This document shows positions 25,403-35,213 of a stretch of 64,000 nucleotides of DNA, one piece after another; position 1 is the stretch's first letter, and each line of letters opens with the position of its first letter. The notes below the pieces were generated by a model. That model had not been told where the DNA came from and did not search any database. It worked only from the letters and a program-made list of their open reading frames with translations. The DNA is from Streptomyces roseochromogenus subsp. oscitans DS 12.976 (GTDB taxonomy: Bacteria > Actinomycetota > Actinomycetes > Streptomycetales > Streptomycetaceae): assembly GCF_000497445.1 (NCBI RefSeq), contig NZ_CM002285.1, positions 7,744,354 through 7,808,353 on the forward strand, read 5' to 3'. Position numbers and translations under genes: made by a program.

Positions 25403-26566
25403 CTAGTCCGGGCCCATTCTGCCCTGCTCCACGGCCCCGGACTCGGCCGCCCTCACCGGTGACTGCCGTGCTTCCCGCGAAACGCCCTGTTCGACCGCGG
25501 CCGCGCCGTCGGCCGGACCCTCCACCGCATGCCCCTCGGCCGCCCGCACCGGCAGCGGATACGGCGGAGGAGTGCCGCCGAACTCCGGGCAGTGCGCCTG
25601 ATGGTCGCACCAGCCGCACAGCTTGGTCGGGCGAGGCCGCCACTCACCCGTCCGCGTGGCCCGCTCGATCGCCTCCCACAGCGCGTGCAGCTTGCGCTCG
25701 ACCCGCTCGAGATCGGCGAGCACCGGGTCGTACGTCAGCACATCCCCGCTGCCCAGATACACCAGCTGGAGCCGGCGCGGGACCACCCGCTTCAACCGCC
25801 ACACGACCAGGGCGTAGAACTTCATCTGGAACAGCGCGCCCTCGGAGTACTCCGGTCTCGGCGCCTTCCCCGTCTTGTAGTCGACGATCCGCACCTCACC
25901 GGTCGGCGCCACGTCCACCCGGTCGATGATCCCGCGCAGCCGCAGCCCCGACTCCAGCTCGGCCTCCACGAACAGCTCACGCTCGGCCGGCTCCAGCCGC
26001 GTCGGATCCTCCAGCGTGAACCAGCGCTCCACGAGCCGCTCGGCCTCCGCCAGCCAACCCGACAGCCGCTCCCCGTCCGGGTCGTCCGCGAACAGCTCCG
26101 TGACCTCCGGCCGGCTCTCCCGCAGCCGGTCCCACTGTCCCGGGATCAACGCCTTGGCCCGCGGCGCGGTCCGCTCGGCGGCGGGCGCGTCGAACAGCCG
26201 CTCCAGCACCGCGTGCACCAGCGTGCCCCGCGTCGCCGCCGCACTCGGCTTCTCCGGCAGCCGGTCGATCACCCGGAACCGGTACAGCAACGGGCACTGC
26301 ATGAAATCGCCGGCCCGGGAAGGAGAGAGCGAGGTGGGCGGGACGGCGACCCGCTCGGCACCGGATGCGGCGGATGCCACGGAAGCGGGGGACGCCTCGG
26401 CCGCGGGGAGTTCCCGGGGCGCCACCGCCGGCGTCGAGGGGCCCGGCACCGGCCCTGTGGCCGGGGCCCGCGGAGCCGTCGTGGGTGTCGGCTGCGGCGC
26501 CTCGGCCGGATCCGTCTGCCCGGCGCCACCCGCCGGGGCTCCCGCGTCCTCGATGCTGCTGTCCAT
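25403..26566 (-). CDS. RecB-like PD-(D/E)XK exonuclease with Fe-S cysteines
   Basis: 387-residue nuclease. The first 100 residues are an Ala/Pro-rich disordered tail. The nuclease core follows: Cys in DFMQCPLLYRFR, His in GTLVHAVLERLF, Asp in GIIDRVD, and Asp-x-Lys in RIVDYKTGK near residue 230. Near residue 315 the motif LCGWCDHQAHC supplies three more cysteines, so four in total can hold a 4Fe-4S cluster as in AddB/Cas4-type enzymes. The C-terminus is disordered. A matching gene lies near trmI/mpa in mycobacteria. A role in DNA end processing or repair is inferred. The response regulator follows 14 bases downstream, likely co-transcribed. Confidence 0.88.
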   Translation of the reverse strand: MDSSIEDAGAPAGGAGQTDPAEAPQPTPTTAPRAPATGPVPGPSTPAVAPRELPAAEASPASVASAASGAERVAVPPTSLSPSRAGDFMQCPLLYRFRVIDRLPEKPSAAATRGTLVHAVLERLFDAPAAERTAPRAKALIPGQWDRLRESRPEVTELFADDPDGERLSGWLAEAERLVERWFTLEDPTRLEPAERELFVEAELESGLRLRGIIDRVDVAPTGEVRIVDYKTGKAPRPEYSEGALFQMKFYALVVWRLKRVVPRRLQLVYLGSGDVLTYDPVLADLERVERKLHALWEAIERATRTGEWRPRPTKLCGWCDHQAHCPEFGGTPPPYPLPVRAAEGHAVEGPADGAAAVEQGVSREARQSPVRAAESGAVEQGRMGPD

Positions 26567-26745
26567 GCCCACAGACCTTACGGCCCACCACTGACAGTGA
26601 CCCGGCCGCCGCCCGCGTTCGACCGCACGACAGCGGGGCAAACACAAGGGGTGCCGGGGCGAAACGCGTCACCACGGCCGCATACCATCGACCACAGACC
26701 CTTCCGTCCGGCAGGTACGGAAGACGCTTCGAACGAGGGGACACC

Positions 26746-27312
26746 GTGGACGTGAGCGGCGGAAGCGGGCAGCCGCGGTCCGGCAAAGACAAGCCGGCCG
26801 AGCACCCCGCAGGTCCAACGGCCCCGACGACCGGCCCCACCCACGATCCCAGCCCGGAGCGCCGGCCCCACACGCCTGACGCGGCCCCCCACCAGGCACC
26901 CACGGACCAAGACCCGTCCGACGCCGAGGCCACCGGGAAGCCGACCAGCGGACCGGCCACCGCACCTCCCGCCCAGGCCGCAACCGGCACCAGCACCGGC
27001 CCGGACACCACCGGCGCCCCCGAGGACACCGACAACACCGGCACCGGCATGGACACCGGCTCGGCCGCCGAGAACCCCACCAGCGCCACAGAGGCCAACG
27101 CCACCGACGCCACGACGACCCGCACCGGCTTCGACAGCGACGCGAACCAGGGCACGAAGGACGACACCCCCCGCACCGACGCTCCCGGCACCGACACCCT
27201 CGGCACCGACACCCTCGGCACCGACGCCCCGCCCGCCGCCACGGACGCCCCCGCCCGCCCCCAGCACACCCCGGCCCCGGCCCCCGCACCCCCCGCGACC
27301 CGCACAGCGAGC
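26746..27312 (+). pseudogene. Out-of-frame N-terminal extension of the site-2 protease
   Basis: From GTG 26746 a frame opens with the conserved-looking VDVSGGSGQPRSG and continues as about 185 residues rich in Pro, Thr, Ala and Asp, including a TDTLG repeat. Close homologs, as I remember them, read from such a leader straight into the protease. Here the leader is in frame 1 and the protease is in frame 0. In frame 0 the stretch before ATG 27393 reads SGIAKGEPPQP and then PKEPGGGIL, again family-like, but has no start codon. A single missing C in one of the C-tracts near 27245-27295 would join the two. It may be a sequencing error, a real mutation or slippage. Confidence 0.6.
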
Positions 27313-27392
27313 ATCGTTCCCTCGCACAGTCCGGGATCGCCAAGGGCGAGCCGCCGCAGCCGCGGCCCAAGGAGCCCGGTGGCGGCATCCTC

Positions 27393-28526
27393 ATGGGCCG
27401 GCCCTTCGGCGTGCCGGTGTACGTCGCGCCCAGCTGGTTCCTCGTCGCCGCACTCATCACCTGGGTCTTCGGCGGCCAGCTCGACCGCGTACTGCCCGGA
27501 CTCGGCGCCGCCCGCTACCTGGTCTCCCTGTTCTTCGCCGTCGCCTTCTACGCCTCCGTCCTGGTCCACGAGCTCGCCCACACGGTCGCCGCGATCCGCT
27601 TCAAACTCCCCGTCCGCCGGATCCAGCTGCAGTTCTTCGGCGGCGTCTCAGAGATCGAGAAGGAAGCAGAGACCCCCGGCCGCGAGTTCGTCCTCGCCTT
27701 CGTCGGCCCCCTGCTCTCCCTCATCCTCGCCGGACTGTTCTACCTCGCCATGAAACCCGTCGAACCCGGCACCGTCCCCGGCGTCCTGCTGGCCGGCCTG
27801 ATGATCTCCAACCTCATCGTGGCGATCTTCAACCTCCTCCCCGGCCTGCCCCTCGACGGCGGCCGAATGCTCCGCGCCGTCGTCTGGAAAATCACCGGCA
27901 AACCCATGAGCGGCACCATCGCCGCCGCCTGGGTCGGCCGCGCCCTCGCCGTCGCCGTCCTCGTCGGCCTGCCCCTGCTCAACCAGTCCGGCGCCCTCGG
28001 CGGCGACCACACCGACGCCGGCGGCATGGACACCGTCACCGACGCCCTGCTCGCCGCCATCCTCGCCGCGATCATCTGGACCGGCGCCGGCAACAGCCTG
28101 CGCATGGCCCGCCTGCGCGAACACCTCCCCGAACTCCGCGCCCGCACCCTCACCCGCCGCGCCGTACCGGTCCAGACCGACACCCCCCTCTCCGAAGCCC
28201 TCCGCCGCGCCAACGCCGCCGGAGCGCGCGCCCTTGTCGTCGTCGACGCCCACGGCAACCCCCTCTCCCTCGTCCGCGAGTCCGCCATCGTCGGCGTACC
28301 CCAACACCGCCGCCCCTGGGTCCCCGTCAGCGGCCTCGCCCAGGACCTCACCGACGGCATGCGCGTCTCCGCCGAGCTGGCCGGGGAGGAACTCCTCGAC
28401 GTCCTGCGGGCCACCCCCGCCACCGAATACCTCGTCGTAGAGGAAACCGGCGAGATCTACGGCGTCCTGTCCGCGGCAGACGTAGAACGGGCCTTCGTCA
28501 GGGCAATGGCAAGGCCCGCTTCATAA
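27393..28526 (+). CDS. Site-2 (M50) metalloprotease with CBS domains
   Basis: 377-residue intramembrane zinc protease that would cut membrane-bound anti-sigma factors or similar substrates. The zinc motif is VHELAH near residue 55, and the second motif is LLPGLPLDGG near 152, the C-terminal metal ligand site. Four to six membrane helices are evident (APSWFLVAALITWVFGG, YLVSLFFAVAFYASVLV, FVLAFVGPLLSLILAGLFYLA, and others). Residues 255-370 form two CBS-type regulatory repeats. The gene is annotated from ATG 27393, but its natural N-terminus probably lies upstream in another frame (see 26746-27312). It precedes trmI. Confidence 0.85.
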   Translation: MGRPFGVPVYVAPSWFLVAALITWVFGGQLDRVLPGLGAARYLVSLFFAVAFYASVLVHELAHTVAAIRFKLPVRRIQLQFFGGVSEIEKEAETPGREFVLAFVGPLLSLILAGLFYLAMKPVEPGTVPGVLLAGLMISNLIVAIFNLLPGLPLDGGRMLRAVVWKITGKPMSGTIAAAWVGRALAVAVLVGLPLLNQSGALGGDHTDAGGMDTVTDALLAAILAAIIWTGAGNSLRMARLREHLPELRARTLTRRAVPVQTDTPLSEALRRANAAGARALVVVDAHGNPLSLVRESAIVGVPQHRRPWVPVSGLAQDLTDGMRVSAELAGEELLDVLRATPATEYLVVEETGEIYGVLSAADVERAFVRAMARPAS

Positions 28527-28570
28527 CACCCCGCACTGAAACGACCCAAAAGGGCGCGGGGTCGTATCGA

Positions 28571-28608
28571 TGTACGGCTACCGCCGCGTGGGCGCGACCA
28601 GCCGTACA
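28571..28608 (+). terminator. Stem-loop after the site-2 protease gene
   Basis: Perfect 9-bp arms TGTACGGCT and AGCCGTACA with a 20-base loop, 45 bases past the stop. Confidence 0.6.
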
Positions 28609-28688
28609 CGGCCCGCACCTGCACCACACACCGTCCCCCACCCCCTCCGTCGGCCAAACCCCCGGACAGGAACCGGTACGCTGGTCAC

Positions 28689-29591
28689 ATGTCCGAACCG
28701 ACCGGTGCCGCCCGCAGGCGCGGGCCCTTCAAGGTCGGGGACCAGGTACAGCTGACCGACCCCAAGGGCCGCCACTACACGTTCACGCTCGAAGCCGGGA
28801 AGAACTTCCACACCCACAAGGGCTCCTTCCCGCACGACGAACTGATCGGCGCTCCCGAGGGCAGCGTTGTCCGCACCACCGGCAACGTCGCCTACCTCGC
28901 GCTGCGCCCCCTGCTCCCCGACTACGTCCTGTCCATGCCCCGAGGGGCAGCCGTCGTCTACCCGAAGGACGCGGGGCAGATCCTCGCCTTCGCCGACATC
29001 TTCCCCGGCGCCCGCGTCGTGGAAGCCGGCGTCGGCTCCGGCTCGCTCAGCAGCTTCCTGCTGCGCGCCATCGGCGACCAGGGCATGCTCCACTCCTACG
29101 AGCGCCGCGAGGACTTCGCCGAGATCGCCCAGCAGAACGTGGAGCGCTACTTCGGCGGCCCCCACCCCGCCTGGCAGCTCACCGTCGGCGACCTCCAGGA
29201 CAACCTGTCCGACACCGACGTCGACCGCGTCATCCTCGACATGCTCGCCCCCTGGGAATGCCTGGAGGCCGTCTCCAAGGCCCTCGTCCCCGGCGGCATC
29301 CTGTGCTGCTACGTCGCCACCACCACCCAGCTCGCCCGGACCGTGGAATCCATCCGCGAGATCGGCTGCTTCAACGAGCCGACCGCCTGGGAAACCATGA
29401 TCCGCAACTGGCACATCGAAGGCCTCGCCGTCCGCCCCGACCACCGCATGATCGGCCACACCGGCTTCCTGCTCACCGCCCGCCGCCTCGCCGACGGCGT
29501 CGAGCCGCCCATGCGCCGCCGCCGCCCCGCCAAGGGCGCCTACGGCGAGGACTACGCCGGACCCAACGCCGACGGCGGCACCGCCCGCTGA
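28689..29591 (+). CDS. trmI: tRNA (adenine-58-N1)-methyltransferase TrmI
   Basis: 300-residue SAM-dependent methyltransferase that makes m1A58 in the tRNA T-loop, working as a tetramer. An N-terminal beta domain (FKVGDQVQLTDPKGRHYTF) is followed by the Rossmann SAM site VVEAGVGSGSLSSFLLRA near residue 114 and the acidic residue in SYERRED. The catalytic-domain motif VILDMLAPWECL, with Asp, is near 182. The final 40 residues are basic and disordered. In actinobacteria trmI is a regular neighbour of the proteasome ATPase locus, as here. A very stable hairpin follows. Confidence 0.94.
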   Translation: MSEPTGAARRRGPFKVGDQVQLTDPKGRHYTFTLEAGKNFHTHKGSFPHDELIGAPEGSVVRTTGNVAYLALRPLLPDYVLSMPRGAAVVYPKDAGQILAFADIFPGARVVEAGVGSGSLSSFLLRAIGDQGMLHSYERREDFAEIAQQNVERYFGGPHPAWQLTVGDLQDNLSDTDVDRVILDMLAPWECLEAVSKALVPGGILCCYVATTTQLARTVESIREIGCFNEPTAWETMIRNWHIEGLAVRPDHRMIGHTGFLLTARRLADGVEPPMRRRRPAKGAYGEDYAGPNADGGTAR

Positions 29592-29617
29592 CCCACCCCG
29601 TACACAGCACAACGCAA

Positions 29618-29669
29618 GGGCGCCGTGCCCGAGTTCCCACCGACCCACGGGAACTCGGGCACGGCGCCC
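29618..29669. terminator. 21-bp perfect-stem terminator after trmI
   Basis: Arms 29618-29638 and 29649-29669 are exactly complementary over 21 bases with a 10-base loop, 26 bases after the trmI stop. It is the most stable hairpin noted in the window. Confidence 0.85.
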
Positions 29670-29838
29670 ATCCGTTGACCGGACACCAGGAACCCCGCCG
29701 CGCCCGACGGCCCCAACGCCCGCCCCACACGCGGGCTCCCGCCTGCGGGAATCCCGGACCCCGCCGTTCCCCCGCACTGTGACGTGTGGCACCATGCTGG
29801 CCACCCCACCGGCACAGCCCTCACAGGAGACACTCCTA

Positions 29839-30420
29839 GTGCAGCAATCCGCCGTTCCGGAGCTCGCCCACACCCACACCCGGCCCATCCACTGGGTCGC
29901 CACCGCCACAGCCGTCTCCGGCGTCGTGGCCCTCTCCTCCTTCGTACAGCCCGGATCGGCCACGGCCGCCCAGTCCGCCACCGGCACCCAGAACAAATCC
30001 GCCCACGCGGCCGCCCAGCCGCCCGGCACCACCGGCGTCGACTTCCCCCTGCAGTGCGGACACGCCAAAGCCGTCGTTGCCAAGAAAGCCACCGGAGACC
30101 TCGACGGCGACGGCAGACCGGAAACCGTCGCAGTCGTCCACTGCGACTCCGCCATGGGCACCCCGCCCGACGGCGTCTACGTCCTCACCCGCACCGCCGA
30201 CAACGACACGTCACGCATCGTCGCCACCCTCGTCGACCCCAAGGACCGGCTCACCGTCACCGACTTCACCCTGCACACGGGCACCGTCGGCGCCACCCTC
30301 CTCGGCTACTCCTCCGCCGCCGTCCCCAACTGCTGCCCCGACCTGAAGACCCCCGTCACCTGGCAGTGGAACGGCAACGCGTTCATCCGCACCACACCCA
30401 CAGACGCCCACAGCATCTGA
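29839..30420 (+). CDS. Secreted protein with a DxDGDG-type calcium-binding segment
   Basis: 193-residue exported protein. A signal peptide runs from GTG 29839 through a hydrophobic stretch (WVATATAVSGVVALSSF) to a likely cleavage site after PGSATA near residue 48. The mature part has GDLDGDGRPETVAVVHC, an FG-GAP/VCBS-like calcium loop, and the cysteine pairs CGH...VVHC and NCCPD that could form disulfides. The start is supported by AGGAGA eight bases upstream; an earlier in-frame ATG at 29779 has no such site. Function unknown. Convergent with the ferredoxin gene. Confidence 0.75.
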   Translation: MQQSAVPELAHTHTRPIHWVATATAVSGVVALSSFVQPGSATAAQSATGTQNKSAHAAAQPPGTTGVDFPLQCGHAKAVVAKKATGDLDGDGRPETVAVVHCDSAMGTPPDGVYVLTRTADNDTSRIVATLVDPKDRLTVTDFTLHTGTVGATLLGYSSAAVPNCCPDLKTPVTWQWNGNAFIRTTPTDAHSI

Positions 30421-30457
30421 CCCCCGGCCCCACCCGGCGCCCGAGCCCGGCCCGGAC

Positions 30458-30772
30458 TCACTCCGCGTCGGGCCCGTACACCTCGACCTTGTCCGAAACC
30501 CGGCGCACATGAATGCACTCGCCGGGACACTCCCGCGCCGAATCCACCACATCCACCAGCAACGGCAACGGCACCGGCACCGTCGCCCCCACCGCCTGCA
30601 CCAGCGCGTCGTCCGCGCCCTTCACATAGGCCAGCCCATCGATGTCCAGCTCGAACACCTCAGGGGCGTACTGGGCGCAGATCCCGTCGCCGGTACACAG
30701 ATCCTGGTCGATCCAGACCTCCAGCGCCTCCCCGCCCGGGGCCTCCTGCTGCACAGTCACCTCTCCTGCCAT
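30458..30772 (-). CDS. Small 3Fe-4S-type ferredoxin
   Basis: 104-residue soluble electron carrier. The cluster motif is CTGDGIC near residue 26, followed by YAPEVFELD and a later ECPGEC near 84, which fits the single-cluster ferredoxins that serve actinobacterial P450s and other oxygenases. The Asp where a fourth cysteine would lie points to a 3Fe-4S cluster. The start at ATG 30772 (MAGEVTVQQE) is preferred over one at 30820. The nearest P450 is 23 kb away. Divergent from the proteasome ATPase across a long intergenic region. Confidence 0.85.
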   Translation of the reverse strand: MAGEVTVQQEAPGGEALEVWIDQDLCTGDGICAQYAPEVFELDIDGLAYVKGADDALVQAVGATVPVPLPLLVDVVDSARECPGECIHVRRVSDKVEVYGPDAE

Positions 30773-31279
30773 AGATACGCCGGGCCACACCGGCACCACC
30801 AGGGCCAGCCGGGTCCGCACCAGCGGCCGTTGAACACCCCGACCCTACCTCCGCCCACAATCCAGCCGACCTCCACAGCCACCGGGTTTCCACCCCCGCC
30901 CACCCGGGTAGCAGCGCCCGACCAGCACACCGGAGTCCCCACCAAGGGAACGACCACTTCAAGCCGGGCCCACAGTGACACCCCCCGCCCGCACCGTCGC
31001 TCTGCGTAACGATCGTACGAGCGCACCGCCCGCTGCCCGCAACCAGGCCCAACAGCCCGCACCGGACAACTCCGCCCACTCCTGAAGGGTTTCGACCATG
31101 CGATGCCCGGAACAAGCTGCTTCCCCATCACGTTGAGTGGGTATCCCCTCCGTGCGAGGGAGAGCGCACCGGGTGACCGACGACACACCTTGACAGTCTT
31201 GGTGATCTAGGGGTTTCAATCGACACCCACCCAGGTAGGGTCTGGAAGCGTCCAGCTCCCCTTGGAGGAGGTGAGGACC
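30773..31279. other. Ferredoxin-arc divergent intergenic region (507 bp)
   Basis: No gene is supported; open frames here have poor coding character and no homology I recognise. The right end holds a promoter-like pair before arc (see 31214-31241) and a consensus-like TTGACA at 31190-31195 without a well-placed -10. An inverted repeat CCCTCCGTGCGAGGG lies near 31147. The arc Shine-Dalgarno GGAGGAGG is at 31264-31271. Confidence 0.5.
31214..31241 (+). promoter_or_regulatory. Candidate promoter for arc
   Basis: TTTCAA (31214-31219), a 16-base spacer and TAGGGT (31236-31241) resemble a housekeeping Streptomyces promoter, 38 bases before the arc start. Confidence 0.4.
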
Positions 31280-33046
31280 GTGGCAGCCCACGACGACGAC
31301 ATGAACCGCGGCATCCGCCCGGGACGAGGGTCCGACGACCCGGCCGGGCAGATCGCCTACCTTGAGCAGGAGATCGCCGTCCTGCGACGTAAGCTCGCCG
31401 ACTCTCCGCGACACACGAGGATTCTCGAAGAGCGGATCGTCGAGCTGCAGACCAACCTGGCCGGCGTGTCCGCCCAGAACGAACGACTGGCCAACACCCT
31501 CCGCGAGGCCCGCGACCAGATCGTGGCCCTCAAGGAAGAAGTCGACCGGCTCGCCCAGCCACCGGCCGGCTTCGGAGTCTTCCTGCAAGCCAACGAAGAC
31601 GCCACCGCCGACATCTTCACCGGCGGCCGCAAACTCCGGGTGAACGTCAGCCCAAGCGTCGACCTCGACGACCTGCGGCGCGGCCAGGAAGTCATGCTCA
31701 ACGAAGCGCTCAACGTGGTCGAAGCCATGGAATACGAGCGCGTCGGCGACATCGTCACCCTCAAGGAAATCCTCGAGGACGGCGAGCGCGCCCTCGTACT
31801 GGGCCACACCGACGAAGAACGGGTGGTACGGCTCGCCGAGCCACTGCTGGACGTCACCATCCGCCCCGGCGACGCCCTCCTGCTCGAACCCCGCTCCGGC
31901 TACGTCTACGAAGTCGTCCCCAAGAGCGAAGTCGAAGAACTCGTCCTCGAAGAGGTCCCCGACATCGGCTACGACCAGATCGGCGGACTCGGCAACCAGA
32001 TCGAAGCCATCCGCGACGCGGTCGAGCTGCCCTACCTCTACCCGGACCTCTTCAAAGAGCACGAGCTGCGCCCGCCCAAGGGCGTCCTGCTCTACGGCCC
32101 CCCCGGCTGCGGCAAGACACTCATCGCCAAAGCCGTCGCCAACTCACTCGCCAAGAAGGTCGCCGAGGTCACCGGTCAAGCCGCCGGCAAGAGCTTCTTC
32201 CTCAACATCAAGGGCCCCGAGCTCCTCAACAAGTACGTCGGCGAGACCGAGCGGCAGATCCGCCTCGTCTTCCAGCGTGCCCGCGAGAAGGCCAGCGAAG
32301 GCACCCCCGTCATCGTCTTCTTCGACGAGATGGAATCCCTCTTCCGCACCCGAGGCTCCGGCGTCAGCTCCGACGTGGAAAACACCATCGTCCCCCAGCT
32401 GCTCGCCGAGATCGACGGCGTGGAAGGCCTGCAGAACGTGGTCGTCATCGGCGCCTCCAACCGCGAGGACATGATCGACCCCGCCATCCTCCGCCCCGGC
32501 CGACTCGACGTGAAGATCAAGATCGAGCGTCCCGACGCCGAGGCAGCCAAGGACATCTTCGGCAAATACCTCACCGAACGCCTCCCGCTGCACGCCGACG
32601 ACCTCGGCGAACACGGCGGCGACAAGGCCACCACCGTCCAGAGCATGATCCAGACGGCGGTCGAGCAGATGTACGCCGAATCCGAGGAAAACCGCTTCCT
32701 GGAAGTCACCTACGCCAACGGCGACAAGGAAGTCCTCTACTTCAAGGACTTCAACTCCGGCGCCATGATCGAAAACATCGTCGGCCGCGCCAAGAAAATG
32801 GCGATCAAGGACTTCCTCGAAAAGAGCCAGAAGGGCCTCCGCGTCTCCCACCTCCTCCAAGCCTGCGTGGACGAGTTCAAGGAGAACGAAGACCTGCCCA
32901 ACACCACCAACCCCGACGACTGGGCCCGAATCTCCGGAAAGAAGGGCGAACGGATCGTCTACATCCGCACCCTCATCACCGGAAAACAGGGCGCAGACAC
33001 CGGACGCTCCATCGACACGGTGGCGAACACCGGCCAGTACCTGTAA
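31280..33046 (+). CDS. arc: Proteasome-associated AAA+ ATPase ARC/Mpa
   Basis: 588-residue hexameric ATPase that recognises pupylated proteins, unfolds them and feeds the 20S proteasome. An N-terminal coiled coil (about residues 20-75) binds Pup, and OB-fold domains follow. The AAA domain has Walker A GPPGCGKT near residue 275, Walker [10 protein letters not shown] near 345 and sensor/arginine residues in LRPGRLD. The last residues GQYL are the penultimate-tyrosine docking motif for the proteasome alpha-ring. GTG 31280 with GGAGGAGG eight bases upstream gives the 588-residue length of the S. coelicolor ortholog. Ends in a strong terminator; dop is next. Confidence 0.96.
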   Translation: MAAHDDDMNRGIRPGRGSDDPAGQIAYLEQEIAVLRRKLADSPRHTRILEERIVELQTNLAGVSAQNERLANTLREARDQIVALKEEVDRLAQPPAGFGVFLQANEDATADIFTGGRKLRVNVSPSVDLDDLRRGQEVMLNEALNVVEAMEYERVGDIVTLKEILEDGERALVLGHTDEERVVRLAEPLLDVTIRPGDALLLEPRSGYVYEVVPKSEVEELVLEEVPDIGYDQIGGLGNQIEAIRDAVELPYLYPDLFKEHELRPPKGVLLYGPPGCGKTLIAKAVANSLAKKVAEVTGQAAGKSFFLNIKGPELLNKYVGETERQIRLVFQRAREKASEGTPVIVFFDEMESLFRTRGSGVSSDVENTIVPQLLAEIDGVEGLQNVVVIGASNREDMIDPAILRPGRLDVKIKIERPDAEAAKDIFGKYLTERLPLHADDLGEHGGDKATTVQSMIQTAVEQMYAESEENRFLEVTYANGDKEVLYFKDFNSGAMIENIVGRAKKMAIKDFLEKSQKGLRVSHLLQACVDEFKENEDLPNTTNPDDWARISGKKGERIVYIRTLITGKQGADTGRSIDTVANTGQYL

Positions 33047-33098
33047 AAGCAGGGCGGCTGCGGGTCCCCTCACCGGGTACCCGCAGCCGACTGCTTTT
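33045..33098 (+). terminator. Rho-independent terminator after arc
   Basis: Outer arms AAAAGCAG/CTGCTTTT and inner 11-bp arms CGGCTGCGGGT/ACCCGCAGCCG form a two-part stem; the right arm ends in a T4 run. It overlaps the arc stop codon. Confidence 0.85.
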
Positions 33099-33278
33099 CC
33101 GGCCACGACCGGAGCAGGCAATGACGCAAATGATCTCCCCACCAGCGCAAAGGCGTTCTAGGCTCGTTCCTACCGCCGAGTCGCGCAGTGCGGGGACGGG
33201 CACCGCACACGCACCGGAGCGCCAGCGGTACTTGAGCGGGGCCCACGACCGAGGGTGCCGCCCGGCAAGGAGGGCCGC

Positions 33279-34790
33279 ATGACCGTACGGCGAGTAATGG
33301 GCATCGAGACGGAGTACGGAATCTCCGTCCCCGGCCACCCCAACGCCAATGCCATGCTCACCTCGTCCCAGATCGTCAACGCCTACGCAGCGGCGATGCA
33401 CCGGGCCCGCCGGGCCCGCTGGGACTTCGAGGAAGAGAACCCGCTACGGGACGCGCGAGGCTTCGACCTCGCTCGCGAGGCCGCCGACGCCAGCCAGCTC
33501 ACCGACGAGGACATCGGCCTCGCCAACGTGATCCTCACCAACGGCGCACGCCTCTACGTCGACCACGCCCACCCCGAATACAGCGCCCCCGAGGTCACCA
33601 ACCCCCGCGACGCCGTCCTCTGGGACAAGGCCGGCGAACGCATCATGGCAGAAGCCGCCGAACGAGCCGCCCAGCTCCCCGGCGCCCAGCCCATCCACCT
33701 CTACAAGAACAACACCGACAACAAGGGCGCCAGCTACGGCACGCACGAAAACTACCTGATGAAGCGGGAAACCCCCTTCTCCGACATCGTGCGCCACCTC
33801 ACCCCCTTCTTTGTCTCCCGCCAGGTCTTCGCCGGCGCCGGCCGCGTCGGCATCGGCCAGGACGGCCACGAACACGGCTTCCAGATCAGCCAGCGCGCCG
33901 ACTACTTCGAAGTCGAGGTCGGCCTGGAGACCACCCTCAAGCGCCCCATCATCAACACCCGCGACGAACCCCACGCCGACGCCGAGAAATACCGCCGCCT
34001 CCACGTGATCATCGGCGACGCGAACCTCTCCGAGATCTCCACCTACCTCAAACTCGGCACGACCTCCCTGGTCCTGTCCATGATCGAGGACGGCTTCATC
34101 GCGGTAGACCTCGCGGTCGACCAGCCGGTACGCACCCTGCACCAGGTCTCGCACGACCCCTCACTGCAGCGCCTGGTCACACTGCGTAGCGGTCGGACCC
34201 TGACCGCGGTCCAACTGCAGATGGAGTACTTCGAGCTGTCCCGCAAGTACGTCGAGGAACGCTACGGCGCCGACGCCGACGAACAGACCAAGGACATCCT
34301 GACCCGCTGGGAAGACACCCTCACGCGCCTGGAGAACGACCCGATGAGCCTCGCCGGCGAACTCGACTGGGTCGCCAAGCGAGAGCTCATGGAGGGCTAC
34401 CGCCGCCGAGACGGCCTCGACTGGGACGCCGCCCGCCTCCACCTCGTCGACCTCCAGTACGCCGACGTACGCGCCGAGAAAGGCCTCTACAACCGCCTCG
34501 CGGCCCGCGGCCGCATCAAGCGGCTCCTGGACGAGACGGACGTCGAGCAGGCCATGAGGAAGCCACCGGAGGACACGCGGGCGTACTTCCGCGGGCGCTG
34601 CCTGGAGCAGTACGCCGACGACGTCGCGGCCGCGAGCTGGGACTCGGTGATCTTCGACCTCCCGGGCCGGGACTCGCTACAGCGGGTCCCAACCCTGGAA
34701 CCGCTACGCGGAACGCGAAATCACGTCAAGGAACTGCTGGACCGCTGCCGCACCGCGGAAGACCTGGTCAGGGTCCTGTCAGGCGGCTGA
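33279..34790 (+). CDS. dop: Depupylase/deamidase Dop
   Basis: 503-residue glutamine-synthetase-fold enzyme. It deamidates the C-terminal glutamine of Pup to glutamate and also removes Pup from substrates. Motifs are MGIETEYG near residue 7 (ATP/Mg-binding glutamates), [15 protein letters not shown] near 88 with the nucleophilic/essential Asp, and [17 protein letters not shown]. The extra loop in the N-terminal third ([17 protein letters not shown], missing from PafA) is the Dop-specific insertion. ATG 33279 with AAGGAGG upstream matches the usual length. Pup follows 172 bases downstream. Confidence 0.95.
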   Translation: MTVRRVMGIETEYGISVPGHPNANAMLTSSQIVNAYAAAMHRARRARWDFEEENPLRDARGFDLAREAADASQLTDEDIGLANVILTNGARLYVDHAHPEYSAPEVTNPRDAVLWDKAGERIMAEAAERAAQLPGAQPIHLYKNNTDNKGASYGTHENYLMKRETPFSDIVRHLTPFFVSRQVFAGAGRVGIGQDGHEHGFQISQRADYFEVEVGLETTLKRPIINTRDEPHADAEKYRRLHVIIGDANLSEISTYLKLGTTSLVLSMIEDGFIAVDLAVDQPVRTLHQVSHDPSLQRLVTLRSGRTLTAVQLQMEYFELSRKYVEERYGADADEQTKDILTRWEDTLTRLENDPMSLAGELDWVAKRELMEGYRRRDGLDWDAARLHLVDLQYADVRAEKGLYNRLAARGRIKRLLDETDVEQAMRKPPEDTRAYFRGRCLEQYADDVAAASWDSVIFDLPGRDSLQRVPTLEPLRGTRNHVKELLDRCRTAEDLVRVLSGG

Positions 34791-34962
34791 GCGGACCAGG
34801 CGGGCACCCGGCCCGCCCCGCGCGGGCAGGGTGGAAATCCCACCGCCCGGGAATCATCGAGGTGGCCCCCGTACGTTGGAGAAACTGCGGGGCCGATGTC
34901 GGACCCGGCTTGTAGGGTCTGATCATCACCGATCGGCAGGCGAACTGAGCGGGGTGAGGGTT

Positions 34963-35181
34963 ATGGCAACCAAGGACACCGGCGGCGGCCAGCAGAAGGC
35001 CACGCGCGCGACCGAAGAGGTCGAGGAGCAGGCGCAGGACGCGCAGGCTTCGGAGGACCTCAAGGAGCGGCACGAGAAGCTGAGCGATGACGTGGACTCC
35101 GTGCTGGACGAAATCGATGACGTGCTCGAGGAGAACGCAGAGGACTTCGTTCGAAGTTTCGTTCAAAAAGGCGGCCAGTAG
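34963..35181 (+). CDS. pup: Prokaryotic ubiquitin-like protein Pup
   Basis: 72-residue intrinsically disordered tag that is ligated to lysines of target proteins. The sequence is highly charged, with a helix-prone segment (EDLKERHEKLSDDVDSVLDEI) that pairs with the ARC coiled coil, and it ends in KGGQ. The C-terminal Gln means Dop must deamidate it before PafA can use it, as in mycobacteria and other streptomycetes. ATG 34963 is preceded by GGGGTGAGGG. It lies between dop and an endonuclease VII-type gene that begins about 30 bases after the pup stop. Confidence 0.97.
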   Translation: MATKDTGGGQQKATRATEEVEEQAQDAQASEDLKERHEKLSDDVDSVLDEIDDVLEENAEDFVRSFVQKGGQ

Positions 35182-35213
35182 CCTTCGAATTGAAGGTGAC
35201 GGGGGGATCTGGC

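Noticed and set aside
30660..31115. Minus-strand 151-codon frame upstream of the ferredoxin
   Set aside because: It runs into the ferredoxin gene in another frame and has Gly/Trp-rich non-protein-like content.
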